Below, in pieces: positions 10,861 to 21,991 of a stretch of 64,000 nucleotides of DNA. Position numbers and translations under genes: made by a program. The notes under the pieces are model-generated. The model was not told the DNA's origin. It saw only the letters and a list, made by a program, of their open reading frames with translations, and did no database searches. The stretch is from Dermatemys mawii. Lineage: Eukaryota; Chordata; Testudines; Dermatemydidae. The stretch spans positions 31,489,987-31,553,986 of the forward strand of contig ML677343.1 of the NCBI GenBank assembly GCA_007922305.1. Reading direction: 5' to 3'. Each line of letters begins with the position of its first letter. The stretch's first letter is position 1.

Positions 10861-11925
10861 TTTCAAAGGTGTCAAGAGTTTGCCCCTCTTTTTGACTTTA
10901 TTGGGCTTTTTGGGTCTCAGCACCTCTCAAGAGCAGGACATTATTTATTAATCATTGTAAAACAACTGGAAATACTGGTGTGGAAGGTCGTCACGCAGTA
11001 CAGATAGACATAAATGCAAAACACATACTGCTGTTGATGACTAGGTGATCTTGGCTGAAGACAACTTGGAAGTGCTCATTTCACCCAACTGGCAATACCC
11101 AGAAAGCGCCATCAATTATTTCACAGAGTACAGCAATGAAACCCTTCCAATGCCCCGTGGCATGAACATAGAACAGAGCTGAAGTTAGAACTCTCAGGGT
11201 CTCTGTCTTTTGTACAAAGTTAGCAGCCTGATGTTGATTGTGGTTTGGAAAACACCTTAGTGAACGATATGGCCCGTGGGTTCTTAATGTGTAGGTGACA
11301 ACCATCCTTCTTTTCTTTATGGCTGGATGAGATGGAGGGGCCAGGGCAGAGAAACAAGGGGAGGAGGCTGTGAAAACCTTGTGTTAGAACATTGAGTCGT
11401 GGAATGGAAAACATTCAGAACTGCTGCTTATGGGCAGCATGTTCCTGTTGGACAGATTCCCATAATACTTGGGAATATACACGACTGTATATCAGATGTG
11501 TCCCAGATGATTGACATAACAAGGCTCCAGCCCTCCACTTCTCTGAGCGGAATTTGTGATCATGGAACCACTGTAAATAGATGACTCTTACTTTTGGCAG
11601 CCTCGGCCAAAGAGCACTCTGCATTTGTATTTTGGGAGGGTTTTTTTCCCCCCCTAATGTTCTTCTTTGTGAACTTGTATGAAATGCATCCCAGAGCCAG
11701 GAAACCTTTTAAGTCTTCTTCCATCTGCTTCTTTAGTCTACAGCACCCTGAGGTGTATAGCTAAAGTGTGGGAAGCATGTGTGCTTAGGTCCTGATATTC
11801 TATGATCAAACAAAGAAGTGTTTACTTCTCTATATAGGCCCCACTACATATACACTTGGTTACAGTCTACCTTGCCTGGGGAGAACGCAGCAAATACTAA
11901 AGGGCTCTTTAATCTAGTGTAGAAA
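10860..11925. other. Unassigned non-coding sequence
   Basis: The 'ggattttcaaaggtgtcaag' phrase at 10,857 belongs to a scattered phrase family also seen near 33.2, 34.8 and 62.3 kb. Otherwise nothing recognised. Confidence 0.4.
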
Positions 11926-11927
11926 GT

Positions 11928-12115
11928 CAGAACAAGAACCAATAGCTGGAAGCTGAAGCCAGGAAAATTCAGATAAGAAATTAGGCACACGTTGTAGGCA
12001 GTGAGGTTGATTAACCACTAGAATGAGCTGCCAAGGGAAGCGGTGGATCCTGCATCTCTTGACAGTTTTAAATCGACGCTGGATGCTTTTTTGGCAGGCA
12101 TGTCCTAGCCAAAGA
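11928..12115 (+). mobile_element. CR1 LINE 3' UTR fragment
   Basis: 'aacaagaaccaatagctgga', 'gaggttgattaaccactaga' and 'gctgccaagggaagcggtgg', then 'gacagttttaaatcgacgct', follow the CR1 3' UTR order also seen in the 58.26-58.74 kb copy ('gttaagcccaggaaggctgt', 'ggagatttttaaaagcagat'). It stops before the terminal repeat. Confidence 0.65.
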
Positions 12116-12187
12116 CCAGCTATCGTCCTCATTTCCTTTCTCTGTTACCACGGGTGGGTGAGGCTGAGTTGGACTCGCAGTGTGATC

Positions 12188-12276
12188 AAATTGCAGTGAA
12201 GATGTTCAGACTCGCTGGACTCTGAGACCCTGCAGGTGGGGAGGGTCTCGGAGCCCGAGCCGCTACACTGCAATTT
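12188..12276. repeat. Hairpin-forming repeat
   Basis: aaattgcagtg at 12,188 is opposed by cactgcaattt ending at 12,276. Between them 'ctctgagaccct' faces 'agggtctcggag' across a short loop (about 12,232-12,241). The arms are about 40 bases and imperfect. It resembles a GC-rich turtle non-autonomous element. Confidence 0.6.
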
Positions 12277-12563
12277 TATAGACCCGCAGCCCAAGCCTAG
12301 CGTGGCCACCTTTTCAAAAGCGGGAAGCAGGAACCCCTCTCTCCTCTGTGGCCTCCCCCATGCTATTGCTCTTCCTCCAGAGGCCCCGCTAGAGAGCAGC
12401 CTCTGGCCTGTATCCCCACCGCCCTTAAGCCCCGGGCAGGCATTCAACAGCGCCAAAGGGAATCTGGGAAAACTGCTGCTCTGCAGTCATTCAGCCTGGG
12501 ATTAGGCCTTCAGCTCTGTATTTTGGGACTGTCCCGCCCACCTGGGGACTGGTGGTCACCCTA
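12277..12563. mobile_element. Possible GC-rich DNA element remnant
   Basis: C-rich sequence following the hairpin. It ends 'tggtggtcaccctac', which resembles the right terminus ggtcaccctA of the elements at 42,546 and 50,965. No matching left terminus was found. Confidence 0.35.
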
Positions 12564-12604
12564 CCTAAGCCTGAGTCAGGCTTTGAGATTCAGTACTCTG
12601 GGAG

Positions 12605-12755
12605 TTTTATGTCAGCATCGAGGTACTCAGGAAGGTTAAGTGACTTGCCCAACATCTTGCAGGAAATCTGGGTTGGAGCAGGGATTGAACCCACGGTCCC
12701 CTGTGCTGTAGGCTTGTGCCCTAACAATTGGACAACCCTTCCTCTCAAACTCAGT
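12605..12755 (-). repeat. MIR SINE, reverse orientation
   Basis: 'ttaagtgacttgcccaacat', 'cagggattgaacccacggtc' and 'gccctaacaattggacaacc' follow the reverse MIR / tRNA-like head order. Confidence 0.65.
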
Positions 12756-12836
12756 AACGTAGAAATTATTGTGCTCAATACAGGAGTAACTGGGTGCAGT
12801 TTTATGGCCTGTGATATCCAGGAGATCTGACTGGAT

Positions 12837-13400
12837 CAGGAGTGGGCAAACTATGACCCGCAGGCGACATCCAGCCCATGGTACTGTCCTGCCTGGCCCC
12901 TGAGCTCCCAGCCAGGGAGCTACCGCTGGCCCTCCCCTGCTGTCCTCCTTCCCCCACGGCCTCAGTGCGCTGTGCCGCCAGTGCTCTGGCCCGCTGCTCC
13001 TGGGCAGCGCTACAGCGGCAGGGCTAGCTCCAGTGGGGCCTGAGCTCCTGCCGCTCTAAGTGGTGTGGTAAGGGAGTGGGACAGCGTGTCTAGCTCCGGT
13101 GGGCTGCACAGCTGCCAGACATGCTGATCTAAGTGGCATGGTAAGGGGGCTGGGGCCAGAGGGTTGGATAAGGGGGCAGGGAGTCCTGGGGGGCAGTCAG
13201 GAGACAGGGAGCAGGGGGAATTGGGTAAGGGGTGGGGTTCTGGGGGGCAGAGTAAGGGTTCTCGGGAGGGGGTGCTCAAGGGACAAGGAGCAGGGGGGCT
13301 TAAATGGGGGTGGTGTCCTGGGGGAATGGTTAGGTGCAGGGAGTCTCTGGAGGGGACGGTCAGAGGACAAGAAGTGGGGGTTGGATGGTTCAGTGGGAAG
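12837..13400 (+). mobile_element. hAT-like non-autonomous element with internal G-rich repeats
   Basis: The left end caggagtgggcaaactatga fits a hAT terminus of the caggggtgggcaaac type. GC-rich sequence follows, and from about 13,150 to 13,395 G-rich units such as 'gggggcagggagtcctgggg' and 'gtcaggagacaggg' repeat irregularly. No right terminus is seen, so the 3' end is lost. Open frames on both strands (13,010-13,479) come from this simple composition. Confidence 0.65.
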
Positions 13401-14855
13401 GTCTGTTGTGAATCATATAATAAGCCTGGAAATAGCACTTTCCTGCTTCTGGGAAAAATGTAGTGCCGATGTAACTTGAGCCTGTGCGGCTATCTGAGGT
13501 CTACATGCGGTAAGGCGGGGATATTTCTAATATTACGTGAGTACCTTGTACATTCTGGTCTGTTAGCAGATTGGCCTTAGAAACGCAGTGCACATCAGAC
13601 ATTTATTACTGTTGCTGTTTGTCCTTGGTTTGGAAGTAAAACCTTTCTGGCTGTGACAACACCAAATCTGATTAAAGAGCCTGCCGTTTTCCTCCTGTCA
13701 GGTCCCTCATATGCTGCCAATGCTTTAGAGTTATCTGTTTTCTAATACACTAAATAACACTGCTAAAACCAGGAAACGGAAGATATCTTCCTGTAGGCTG
13801 CTTTAATTCCACTTTAGACAAGTGCCTACACTTCCCTGATTATTATGAATGAAAATGTAGCAATTATTGGCACATTCCTTCCCTATCAACAAGCCTTAGG
13901 GTTGAAATAATTTAGGTCTCTGGGCCCTTCAGGATCTTTTTCTAAACACACCTTCCTCCCTACTTCTCGGTCTGAGTGATGCTGCCTAATCTAATTTGTA
14001 ATTAATTACTAAAAAAATAAACAAACTTAAATTGCCTCTGCTCACTTGGCCTGTTAGAACTTTGCCAAGATTTATTTTTTTTTATCGGGTGTTGAAATAT
14101 GTACTTCACTCATTAGAAAGTCAGCTCCGATTAACCTCATACCTTTCAGCTGTGTCTGGTTTGCAGCGATATCTGATTTAAAGGGGATCTGTCAGGCTTT
14201 CACAAAAACACAGTTCTTCCACTGTTCCAAGAAAGTACAACGTGGGACACCTCCTGAAATCCTTATGTGGGCACAGCTCCCATTGACTTCAGGGCATTAC
14301 TCTCCCACGCCTCCATTCAACTTTTCTGCCCCTGGGAAAGTATATTCAATATATGGAACTCTTTCCCTATTATGCTGGGTTGTTTTTGACAGACACCCCT
14401 TTGGCTCCGATGTCTCCAAGACAGGGATCTGCAGAGGATATTACCTTTGGGGGAAAGGTATTATCACTCCTGATGGTTTTTTGAAAGCTTTTTCATGTAG
14501 ATTTCTGCTCCCCACCATCCAATTTCCGTTTGAGTGTTGAGGTGGTACCATGCACTGTAGTGTGTTAAAACTAGGTCAGAAAAGCCATGAGCAATGTGCA
14601 TTGAGGAGATATATGTAACACAGCTCGGTGTTTAGTGTAGTGTGTGATATAGGATTCCCAGGAAAGAAATGATCACAATAACTATTTCTCTTTTGGAGGT
14701 CTGTAACTGTTTTTGTTTTTAATAAGAAATCCTTATACAGGTAACCTCTTCACCCTAATCTCCCACCCCCTTTTCTTGGATTATAAAATAAATAGCATCT
14801 CCTGAAAAATTACAGAACAAATCCAAGAGGTTTGTAACATTTTGCATATTTCTTT
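13400..14855. other. Repeat-poor sequence, possibly regulatory
   Basis: No transposon was recognised between about 13,500 and 14,850. The part at 13,990-14,090 is AT-rich and holds closely spaced candidate binding motifs: taattaatta (homeodomain-like) and aaataaacaaac (forkhead-like). This is suggestive only; such motifs are frequent by chance. Confidence 0.3.
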
Positions 14856-14859
14856 CAGT

Positions 14860-14930
14860 CCGGGAGTGGGATTCAAACCTATCATGATCTGGTCTAGAAG
14901 TATATCCTGCTAAACTGAGCCACAGGAATG
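14860..14930 (-). repeat. tRNA-like SINE head, reverse orientation
   Basis: On the minus strand it contains ggtttgaatcc, one base from the tRNA B-box consensus, preceded by 'tggctcagtttagcagga', an A-box-like stretch. The 3' body is not recognised. Confidence 0.55.
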
Positions 14931-15332
14931 ACTAAACAGATAGCCAGAGCACTTGTTTGTTTGCCCGAATTAAATGTCACTTGTTTAGCATTGAATTAAC
15001 ATAATGCAAAGACTGAGCAAATCAGTGGGGACGCTTGTGCTTGCAGAGTGGAAATGGACAAGTAGAACCCTGTAAAATTTCTTCCATCTCTAATTATCCT
15101 TGTAGCTTATTATTTAAAGTCTCTCCATTAGGGTTCTTTAAGAGTGGAGCAGACAAAATTTCAGGCTGTATTTGCACAATGAACTATAAAGTCTCACTTA
15201 ATAATTGTTATTTAGTAAATAAATATAGTAGGACCAAGTTTTAAAGTGCTGGCAAGTGTGCTAAGGAGGCGTAATCTAACAACAAAATGTGACCAACAGG
15301 CACTGGGGACAAAGCAAAGCATTTCCTACAAG

Positions 15333-15857
15333 CAGGGCCGGTGCAAGGATATTTCGTGGCCCTAGGCAAAACTTCCACCTTGCGCCCCCCCGCCTCCGCC
15401 CTCCCTCCCCCGGAATCCTGTGGCAGCTCCGCCCCGCCTGGGGAACACTGCAACAGCTCCCTGCCCCCTCCGCCCGGGGAGCCCTGCGGCAGTTCCCTGC
15501 CCCAGCTCCCCTCCCCTCCGCCTTGTCTCCTGAGCACGCCACCACTGCTCCACTTCTCCCACCTCCTAGGCTTGCGGTGCCAATCAGCTGTTTGGTGCAG
15601 CAAGCCGGGGAGGGGAGGAGAAGCAGAGTGGGGCGGCATGCTCAGGGAAGGTGGCAGAGCAGAGGTGAGCAGGGGCAGGGAGCAGTTCCCCTGTGCGCCT
15701 CCCCACCCCCGTTACTTGCTGCAGGCGGCCCTCCCTGCGCCCTCCTGCCCCAGCTCACCTCCGCTCCACTTCCTCCCCTGAATGCGCTTTTTGGTGCCCC
15801 CAACCACTTGGCACCCTAGGAGGCCACCTAGTTTGCCTAGGGGTTGCATCGGCCCTG
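15333..15857 (+). mobile_element. Complete non-autonomous hAT-like element
   Basis: The left end cagggccggtgcaagg is mirrored by ggttgcatcggccctg at the right, and the sub-terminal 'ccctaggcaaa' is mirrored near 15,831-15,841. A perfect 8-bp target duplication, cctacaag, flanks it (15,325-15,332 and 15,858-15,865). Length is 525 bases, with a GC-rich centre and no transposase. The 132- to 176-codon frames on both strands are compositional. The 8-bp duplication fits the hAT superfamily. Confidence 0.88.
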
Positions 15858-15865
15858 CCTACAAG

Positions 15866-16550
15866 AGTCCTCATCAGGGAGACAGTCTGTGTGTCCGATC
15901 AAAGATTGCAGCTGGTGGTGCTGACTCAAGGGGAATAGGGTCAGCTAGGAAACGAGAGACTAAACTGAAATCAGAAGCATCGCTCAAGGGCTCTCCAGCT
16001 GCTTGTACAAGTTTCCATTGATACTTGGCAGCTACTCTAAAGCATCACATCTAAGAGATTTAAACAGAGAGTTCCTCCTTACGTGCTTAATATCTGGCTC
16101 CTGTTTTATGCTGCTGCTGCTGGCCTTGAGGGGAACAAAAGTGCTAAATAACAGGCTGCATGGTATGGAGCAGCCCTCTTTGTTCCCACTCTTCTGGCCC
16201 AATCCCATCCTGCTCTTCCGCTTCTGGGGGTTTCATCATTCTTCATGGAATTGTTCTTAAAATCTGATAAGCAGACACTTGGCTCAGGGTGAGTTAGTCT
16301 GCAGTGTAGCTACCTGCTGAGGATCAGCAATGCAATCAGTCTTGGTGTGTTAAGACTAGATTTTATCATAAGAAGACAGGTTCTGGGCTCGTGGAGCATG
16401 CACAAACAGTAGCTGAATTAATGCAGGTAAAGGCTTCTGCTGAACAGATTAATTCATCTTAGCAGTTTTGCTAGCGGAGATGCTCCTTTGTGACTGAACT
16501 GACCACCCAAGAGGAATTCATCTGTGCTTAAAAATTGTATATGCTATGAT
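15866..16550. other. Unassigned non-coding sequence
   Basis: No repeat or gene recognised. Confidence 0.4.
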
Positions 16551-16554
16551 GTTT

Positions 16555-16690
16555 TCCCTCTCTCCCCCACCTTTCATGTATCACATGTTGTTTTAGATTG
16601 TAACTTTTTCAGTCTCAGTTTGTACAGTGCCTAGCACAGTCTTAATTGGGGCCCTGGGTGTGACCATAATATTAGTAGAAATTGACAATA
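16555..16690 (+). repeat. MIR/L2-type 3' end
   Basis: 'agattgtaactttttcagtc' then 'tgtacagtgcctagcacagt' and 'ggggccctgg' match the reptile tail family. Confidence 0.6.
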
Positions 16691-17250
16691 AGAGCTCTCA
16701 CTGTGCCCCTGAAATGTCCCCATGAAATACTTTTGGCAGTAGAATTGGATCTAAGCTAAAAAGTTTAGATTCCAATTTAGACTGAAACTTTCCAGAGGTT
16801 CTAGGCTTCCAGATCTCACTTGGGTCCTAGTAGAGATGAAATACTTGTCTCAAATTCCTCAAAGTTTGAGTAACTTCAGATCTAAACTTAATCTGGACCT
16901 GTCTGTCTTGCCAGGCTGAGTTAGACTATTGGTCTGTGCAGTTGACTCAGTGCCAATAGCTGACAATTTGGAGAAAAGTGGAAAGTTGCCATGGTATACT
17001 TGGTTGCCCCTGAAATGCCACATTATATTATGTGTAAGCCTTGCCCTATTGAAGATTAAATCAGGCACAATATTCCAAAAAAACTAAAGGAAATGTTTTC
17101 AGAGGCTGCAGGAAAAAAAGGTGTTTTAAAAGATTGAATAAAAGCCTGTTTCAGCTTCACATTGCTGATTTTATTAGTAATGTAACATCAGTGAAAGGAA
17201 CAGTGCAGTTTCAGACCAAGCTGACATGCTCTGACAGTTGATGGGAGTAA
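16690..17250. other. Unassigned sequence with a repeated-phrase remnant
   Basis: Around 16,740-16,880 the wording 'ggatctaagc', 'ttagattccaattt' and 'cagatctcacttgggtcc' resembles the scattered 'gaaccttggatccaaa' phrases noted near 37.1, 49.1, 54.8 and 60.8 kb. No gene seen. Confidence 0.3.
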
Positions 17251-17254
17251 GGGG

Positions 17255-17740
17255 GGGAACAAGAATGGGGATTAAAGAGGTTTGCTGTTTTCATCAACTT
17301 TACGAAGGCATTTGATTTGGTTTGGAAGGACGTTTTATGGAAAGGAGTAACTTCATATGAAGTGTCAGATAAGATCATTGCAATGATAAAAACTAAGTGT
17401 GAAGACTCTTGGGCTGCTTTAAGAATTGGTGGAAAATGAAGCAACTGGTTCAAGTTGAAGTTTGGTGCAAGACAGGGAAGCATGGAATCATCACCACCTT
17501 TCATCATGTTCTTAAACATGCTCCACGAGCCCAGAACCTGGCTTATGGTAAAATCTCATCTTCGCACACCAAGAAGACTGATTGCATTGCTGATTCTCAG
17601 CAGGTAGCTGCACCACAGACTAACCCACCCTGAGCCAATGAGTTGCAGAGAGTGACATTGGGTGATCTCAAATTAAGCTCCTTAGTTTATGCTGATGTTA
17701 TTGTACAAATGTCAGACTTTGCTACCTTAGAAAAATGGCT
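17255..17740 (+). pseudogene. R4/Dong-like LINE reverse transcriptase remnant
   Basis: In the frame from 17,281 the translation shows FAVFINFTKAFDLVWKDVLW, matching the reverse transcriptase motif that holds the first catalytic Asp (KAFD at 17,305-17,316). After one stop at 17,437-17,439 the same frame continues to GARQGSMESSPPFIMFLN at 17,464, matching the conserved 'GvRQGS' segment. A frameshifted YADV at 17,688-17,699 corresponds to the YADD catalytic box, with the last Asp replaced. The RQGS and F..F.N spacing suggests the R4/Dong clade. The copy is 5' truncated and dead, and is interrupted at about 17,745 by another element. Confidence 0.7.
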
Positions 17741-17744
17741 GTCC

Positions 17745-17945
17745 CTGTGCCTAGGAGCCAGAGAGGGGACATGCTACCACTTCTGGGAGCCATCCAGAGC
17801 CAGGGTAGGTAGGGAGCCTGCCTTAGCCCTGCTGCGCGGCTGACCGGACTTTTAACGGCCTGGTCAGTAGTGCTGACCGGAGTTGCCAGGGTCCCTTTTC
17901 AACTGGGACTTGCAATGGAAAACCGGATACCTGGCAACCCTAACA
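17745..17945 (-). mobile_element. Non-autonomous DNA element within the LINE remnant
   Basis: It has 'ggtagggagcctgccttagc', 'ctgctgcgcggctgaccgga' and 'cttttaacggcctggtcag', and ends 'acctggcaaccctaac', a terminus resembling that of the element ending at 50,768. The left boundary is unclear. It lies between LINE coding sequence and the LINE 3' end, so it inserted after the LINE. Confidence 0.55.
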
Positions 17946-18412
17946 CAAGATAGGATGCCATTGAAAATAATGTAAACACCACCAAAGTCAGTCCAACCCT
18001 GAGGCTGACAGCCAACTAGATAGTGGGACGTCATATGCAGGGACATGACCAATCTGGACTGAATGGAGGAACAAGCCATGGCAGGAGTCAGTGGCCACAC
18101 TGGATTGCTCCCCATGTTTGCGAAGATACTTCGGGATTTTTTTTTTCCATACGGCTTAAAACCCAGCAATGTTAAATATCCAAGTCTAGGTTGACAATCC
18201 AGTGCATTGATTCAGGCGATGCGGCGTGGATGGCAGAGATATCACTGGACTGGGATTGTTTAGGAGATTGATGAAATCAATCCTTGTGGTCTGCCCTGTG
18301 TCTTGCTAAAGCACAGCCAATGCCATCACATCGGCTTCCTGAGGCTGCTCAGTGAAGGGCGGGATTGATCAGCAATGGGGATGGTTACGTTAGATGAAAG
18401 AAGAAGAAAGTA
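17946..18412 (+). mobile_element. Probable 3' end of the same LINE
   Basis: A short frame near 18,217-18,270 reads GDAAWMAEISLDWDCLGD then stop, plausible as an ORF C-terminus. The unit ends in a GAA-rich tail, gatgaaagaagaagaaag, at about 18,393-18,410. The orientation matches the reverse transcriptase remnant upstream. Linking the two is inference. Confidence 0.45.
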
Positions 18413-18504
18413 ATAGCCTTGGGGTTTTTTTAGCAATGATTCTCAAAGCACTAGGGGAGCCCAGTAACTGTGAGTACATGTGCAGAGAATGATGTAGTAG
18501 AAAT

Positions 18505-18720
18505 ACAGGGTTTTTTCCATGAACCGATTTTGACTTTTTATTGAAAAACCAATACGTTTTTGGCCAAAGAACTTAAAAGTTTTGGGGGGTTGGGATTTTT
18601 TATTTCTTTATTTTTTGGATGAAAAGTTGACATTTCTGTGAAGGTGTCCACTTTCCAGAAAAAAGAAGTCAAACCCCAGATCTTCATGTAAAAACTAGTT
18701 TGACAGTAGTTTTCCAACCA
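18505..18720. repeat. AT-rich repeat-like segment
   Basis: A T- and A-rich segment with opposed runs: 'gattttgactttttattgaa' early and 'gtagttttccaaccaaccct' at the end. It resembles the AT-rich stretch at 49,810-50,240. Confidence 0.35.
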
Positions 18721-19220
18721 ACCCTACCCCATATATATCTGCAATTACCTGATTTGTGTGCACAAGTTAGATGTGCAAATAAACAAACGTGTATGTGCCT
18801 TAACTTGCAATCTAGCCCCATGAGGGACCATCAAAAAAACCTCAGGTGGACATGTAGGAATGACTCCAGTACGGATGGTTGTATATTCTTTAGGAAATAA
18901 AATCTCTAGGCAATCCCTAATAGGCCATTAGGATTGTAGGTATAACCAGTCAATCATCTTATTTTCCATAGCTCCCTCACAGCAGTGCAATCCCTTCCAT
19001 CCACAGAGCACTTTATAGCAACAAACCACTGGAGTATAAGTGCAAAGACTGGTATATCCATATATTTTTACACTGGTGATATGCAATAGACATAGAGGCA
19101 ACTTCTGCAAACAAAGCTTCTGCTAATAACAGGTTGCCCTTCTCTAACGCCTTCCATGTAAGATTTTTTAACTATATGACAATATTAATGGATTTAGCTC
19201 GGTAACACACCTCTTAATTT
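18720..19220. other. Unassigned non-coding sequence
   Basis: No repeat or gene recognised. Confidence 0.4.
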
Positions 19221-19224
19221 ATGG

Positions 19225-19300
19225 CCTTTTTACAGGTGGGGAAACCAAGGCACCAAATGGTTAAGTGACTTGCCCAAGGTTGCAGAGGAAGGGGCAAATT
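19225..19300 (-). repeat. MIR core, reverse orientation
   Basis: 'tacaggtggggaaaccaagg' followed by 'gttaagtgacttgcccaagg' is the conserved MIR core on the minus strand. Confidence 0.7.
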
Positions 19301-21180
19301 CATCCTCTATATGTAACTTCACTGGTGTTGTGGAATGTTTTTGGCCTGAAGTCCATGGCAGACTCAGGAATAGAAACCAGAACTTGATCATTAAGGGCAG
19401 GACGGAGCTATTTCTATTTCTCTGACTCTTTGACATTAATGCTATCAATCACACGATTAATGTGTCAAGTTGCCTGGAAATATGGTGTAGCTTTTCAGAC
19501 TAATAGAACTGTTCAGTTAACTGTTAGCAGTGCATTCATGGCAGTCACAATCCATTCATGCCAATACCAGCACAGAGATTAGAGTCATTTCCTTTTTTTA
19601 GCTGAAGAAACTCTGGCAAGATAACTCGAGCCCTGACAAGGATATTTTAGCTCTTTTTCGATTGGGTGAAGAAAAGTAAAGATCTGATTCTGGCTATCTG
19701 CTAATCAGAGGGAGGCACTGGCTCTTCAACATTAAAAGAGGGGTGAAAAGAGAGAGAGACCGATCACTCAAGGAACTGCTGGGAACCCACTGTACCTAAA
19801 AGTCAGAGATCCACAAGCTGTGCTTACGGCTCTGTTGCCATCACTGTGGGATCCCTGTAAATGTTTATGTGGTGGTTATGCTAGAGAGGCCTTTAAAAAG
19901 CCTCAGACGTCCCATTTTTTGCAGTGGTTTTCGTGACCATTCAGTATTATTTTTGTCCCGGTGCTCCTAAAAACAGATGAGCACAGCCAGAAATGAAGCT
20001 CGGGATTGTGAGGAATCGCAGTCGACAGGGTCAGTGTTTCAAAGGCCCGTGCAATGGGTAAGATGTGCCAAGTGAGTACCTGTTGGAGGCGGCTGACTTC
20101 TGTATTCGTAACGCCACCTGGGGGGAGAGGTGCATTCTGCATGGCTTCCTCTAGGGCAGGGGCCATGGTCACTCCTGGCTAGTGTCTGCCCCTAGCATTG
20201 GCATATCCACCTATTTTCAGTCCTTCCCCTTTCACCTTTCCTGACCCACCTAACTGTGCATGGGCTGTGTGTGGTATTCCTTCCTTCCTGGATCCTGTTC
20301 TACAAATCTCCAGCTCATCCCCCGCAATGCGGGTTGAAATGGAGCATGTTCTTTCCGGAGTCCAAATAGACACTGTCTCTAAAGCTTGGTTCCATTGAGT
20401 TTTCTTCTTTTCTTTTGGATTAATGATTAGCTTTCTGTCCCAAGAGCAATAATACTTATTCTGGATGGAAGCTCACGGCAGCCAAGTTCTTAATATAGCT
20501 CCTCCATAAACATATTCTCCCTACACCTACATTCTGAAGCCTTCTGCTCCCAATACTGAGCTTTAACAGAATGTTTTCCTACTCTAAAATAAGGAAAAAT
20601 GTGTCACTTATGTCCTTTGGCACATAGTCCCTGTAAGTGCATTTGAGCTAGAAACATGCCACTAAAAACCCATCTATCTTGCAGAAGGGACCAGGGACAA
20701 CTGCATCATGGAAACAATTCTTTGCTCAAAGGCTTGCAACTGGCTTTAGCCACCCGATAAAGGGAAAGGCCCTTTCATTGCAAATTAGTTTGACACTAAC
20801 TGCTGGCATGTGCCTTTGCTGCATTTCTTGGCATGCCACATCCTGTGTCAATAACAGGGATGTGGCGCCTCATCACTGTCAGTGCTAAGGGTCAGGGAGA
20901 GAGCCAGGGAAGGTAGCTGGGGCAGCCTGGAGAAGGGAGACCTCTGAGGTTGCACAGGGCAAGTGAAATCCCAGGCCTTTTGCATTACTAACCCTGATTG
21001 CAAAAGCTCCCGCCGCTTCCAAAGGTCAAGATTGCTGGGTTTCTAGCTGGATGGTTCATTTACGGGTTGTAATGACACACATGGAAGCTGAGATTGTTGA
21101 CAAACAGCAAAGAAAAAGTTAGAATCCAGTGTGACTTTTATATTAGAGTTAAGGGAAATGAGAAAGAACAAAAGTAAAGT
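19300..21180. other. Unassigned non-coding sequence
   Basis: Unique by eye. No exon-like frame with a recognisable domain. Confidence 0.4.
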
Positions 21181-21183
21181 CTC

Positions 21184-21230
21184 TGAGAGAGAGAGGGAGA
21201 GAGAGAGAGACTCTTTCTTTCTCTCTCTTC
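21184..21230 (+). repeat. (GA)n microsatellite followed by CT-rich arm
   Basis: Alternating GA from 21,184 to 21,210 is followed by a CT-rich run to about 21,229, so the strand can fold back on itself. Confidence 0.9.
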
Positions 21231-21329
21231 TGGAACGTGTTGCAGGAATACTGAAAAAATATGGCTGCTGCAGCTGCAGGCAAACCCAAGTTCTTAGAAA
21301 TGTAAATAGCGGTGTGATAGGGGATGCTG

Positions 21330-21723
21330 TCACTTTAAGATGTCTCTCCAACTGTGTTGCTGTAAGCATTGTTTTCTTTTCTTTGCACATCTGAACATTA
21401 GCCAGCATACTTCTGTCTTCCCAGCCCCTTTTCAGTGATCCCACAGAGCTAAATGGATAAAGGAGGAGTACTCCTTTAAGACTGGGGCATGATGGGAACC
21501 CATTCTAGGGTATAAAACAGAAATTGTTCAGTTGGGTGGAGGCTGTGGTAGAGGGAGAGGTTGTGAGAAGTGAAGGGACTTGGAGGCTGTATGTCTGGTT
21601 TTTGTCTCTTCCTTTTCCTTTGCAATGTTTATTTTTATATTAATAAACTTGGATTGAGATTATGTATTTGCACCTCTTAAGGCTTTGCTAAGAGATCTGG
21701 GATCCTTATGATCCCCTGTCACA
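21330..21723 (+). mobile_element. Possible LTR, 3' part
   Basis: A TATA-like tataaaac at 21,511, a poly(A) signal aataaa at 21,642-21,647, and a terminal ctgtcaca ending at 21,723 are arranged as in an LTR. I could not find a matching 5' terminus or target duplication, so the left limit is arbitrary. Confidence 0.35.
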
Positions 21724-21752
21724 AGCAGTACACCGAACACCAATGCATTACA

Positions 21753-21820
21753 GGCCTGATCCAAAACCCATTGAAATCTAGAGAAGGACTCCCATCACCC
21801 ACAGGCTTTGGATCAGGCTC
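21753..21820. repeat. Hairpin mini-element A
   Basis: ggcctgatccaaaaccca at the left faces ggctttggatcaggctc at the right. It shares termini with hairpin B at 21,992. Confidence 0.6.
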
Positions 21821-21991
21821 AGGCATTCAGATGCTGTTGTCTTCAGACAGAGCAGCTGCATGGGGTTGCTGCCATTTTGCTGCTTTTGCAGACCAACACG
21901 GGAGACTATCAATTAATTGGTCTGAAGTTTTGTTACTGAAGACCGTTCAGAAGGTCTTCTCCAAATACTGGGCCGTGGAAGTTACGCAAAT

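Noticed and set aside
12840..13420. CpG island promoter
   Set aside because: GC-richness belongs to a hAT-like element and its G-rich tandem units.
14860..14930. tRNA gene on the minus strand
   Set aside because: The B box is good, but there is no acceptor stem and the arms do not pair. It is a SINE head.
15289..15819. 176- and 146-codon proline-rich frames, with a 132-codon frame on the other strand
   Set aside because: They lie entirely within a GC-rich non-autonomous transposon with inverted ends and a target duplication.
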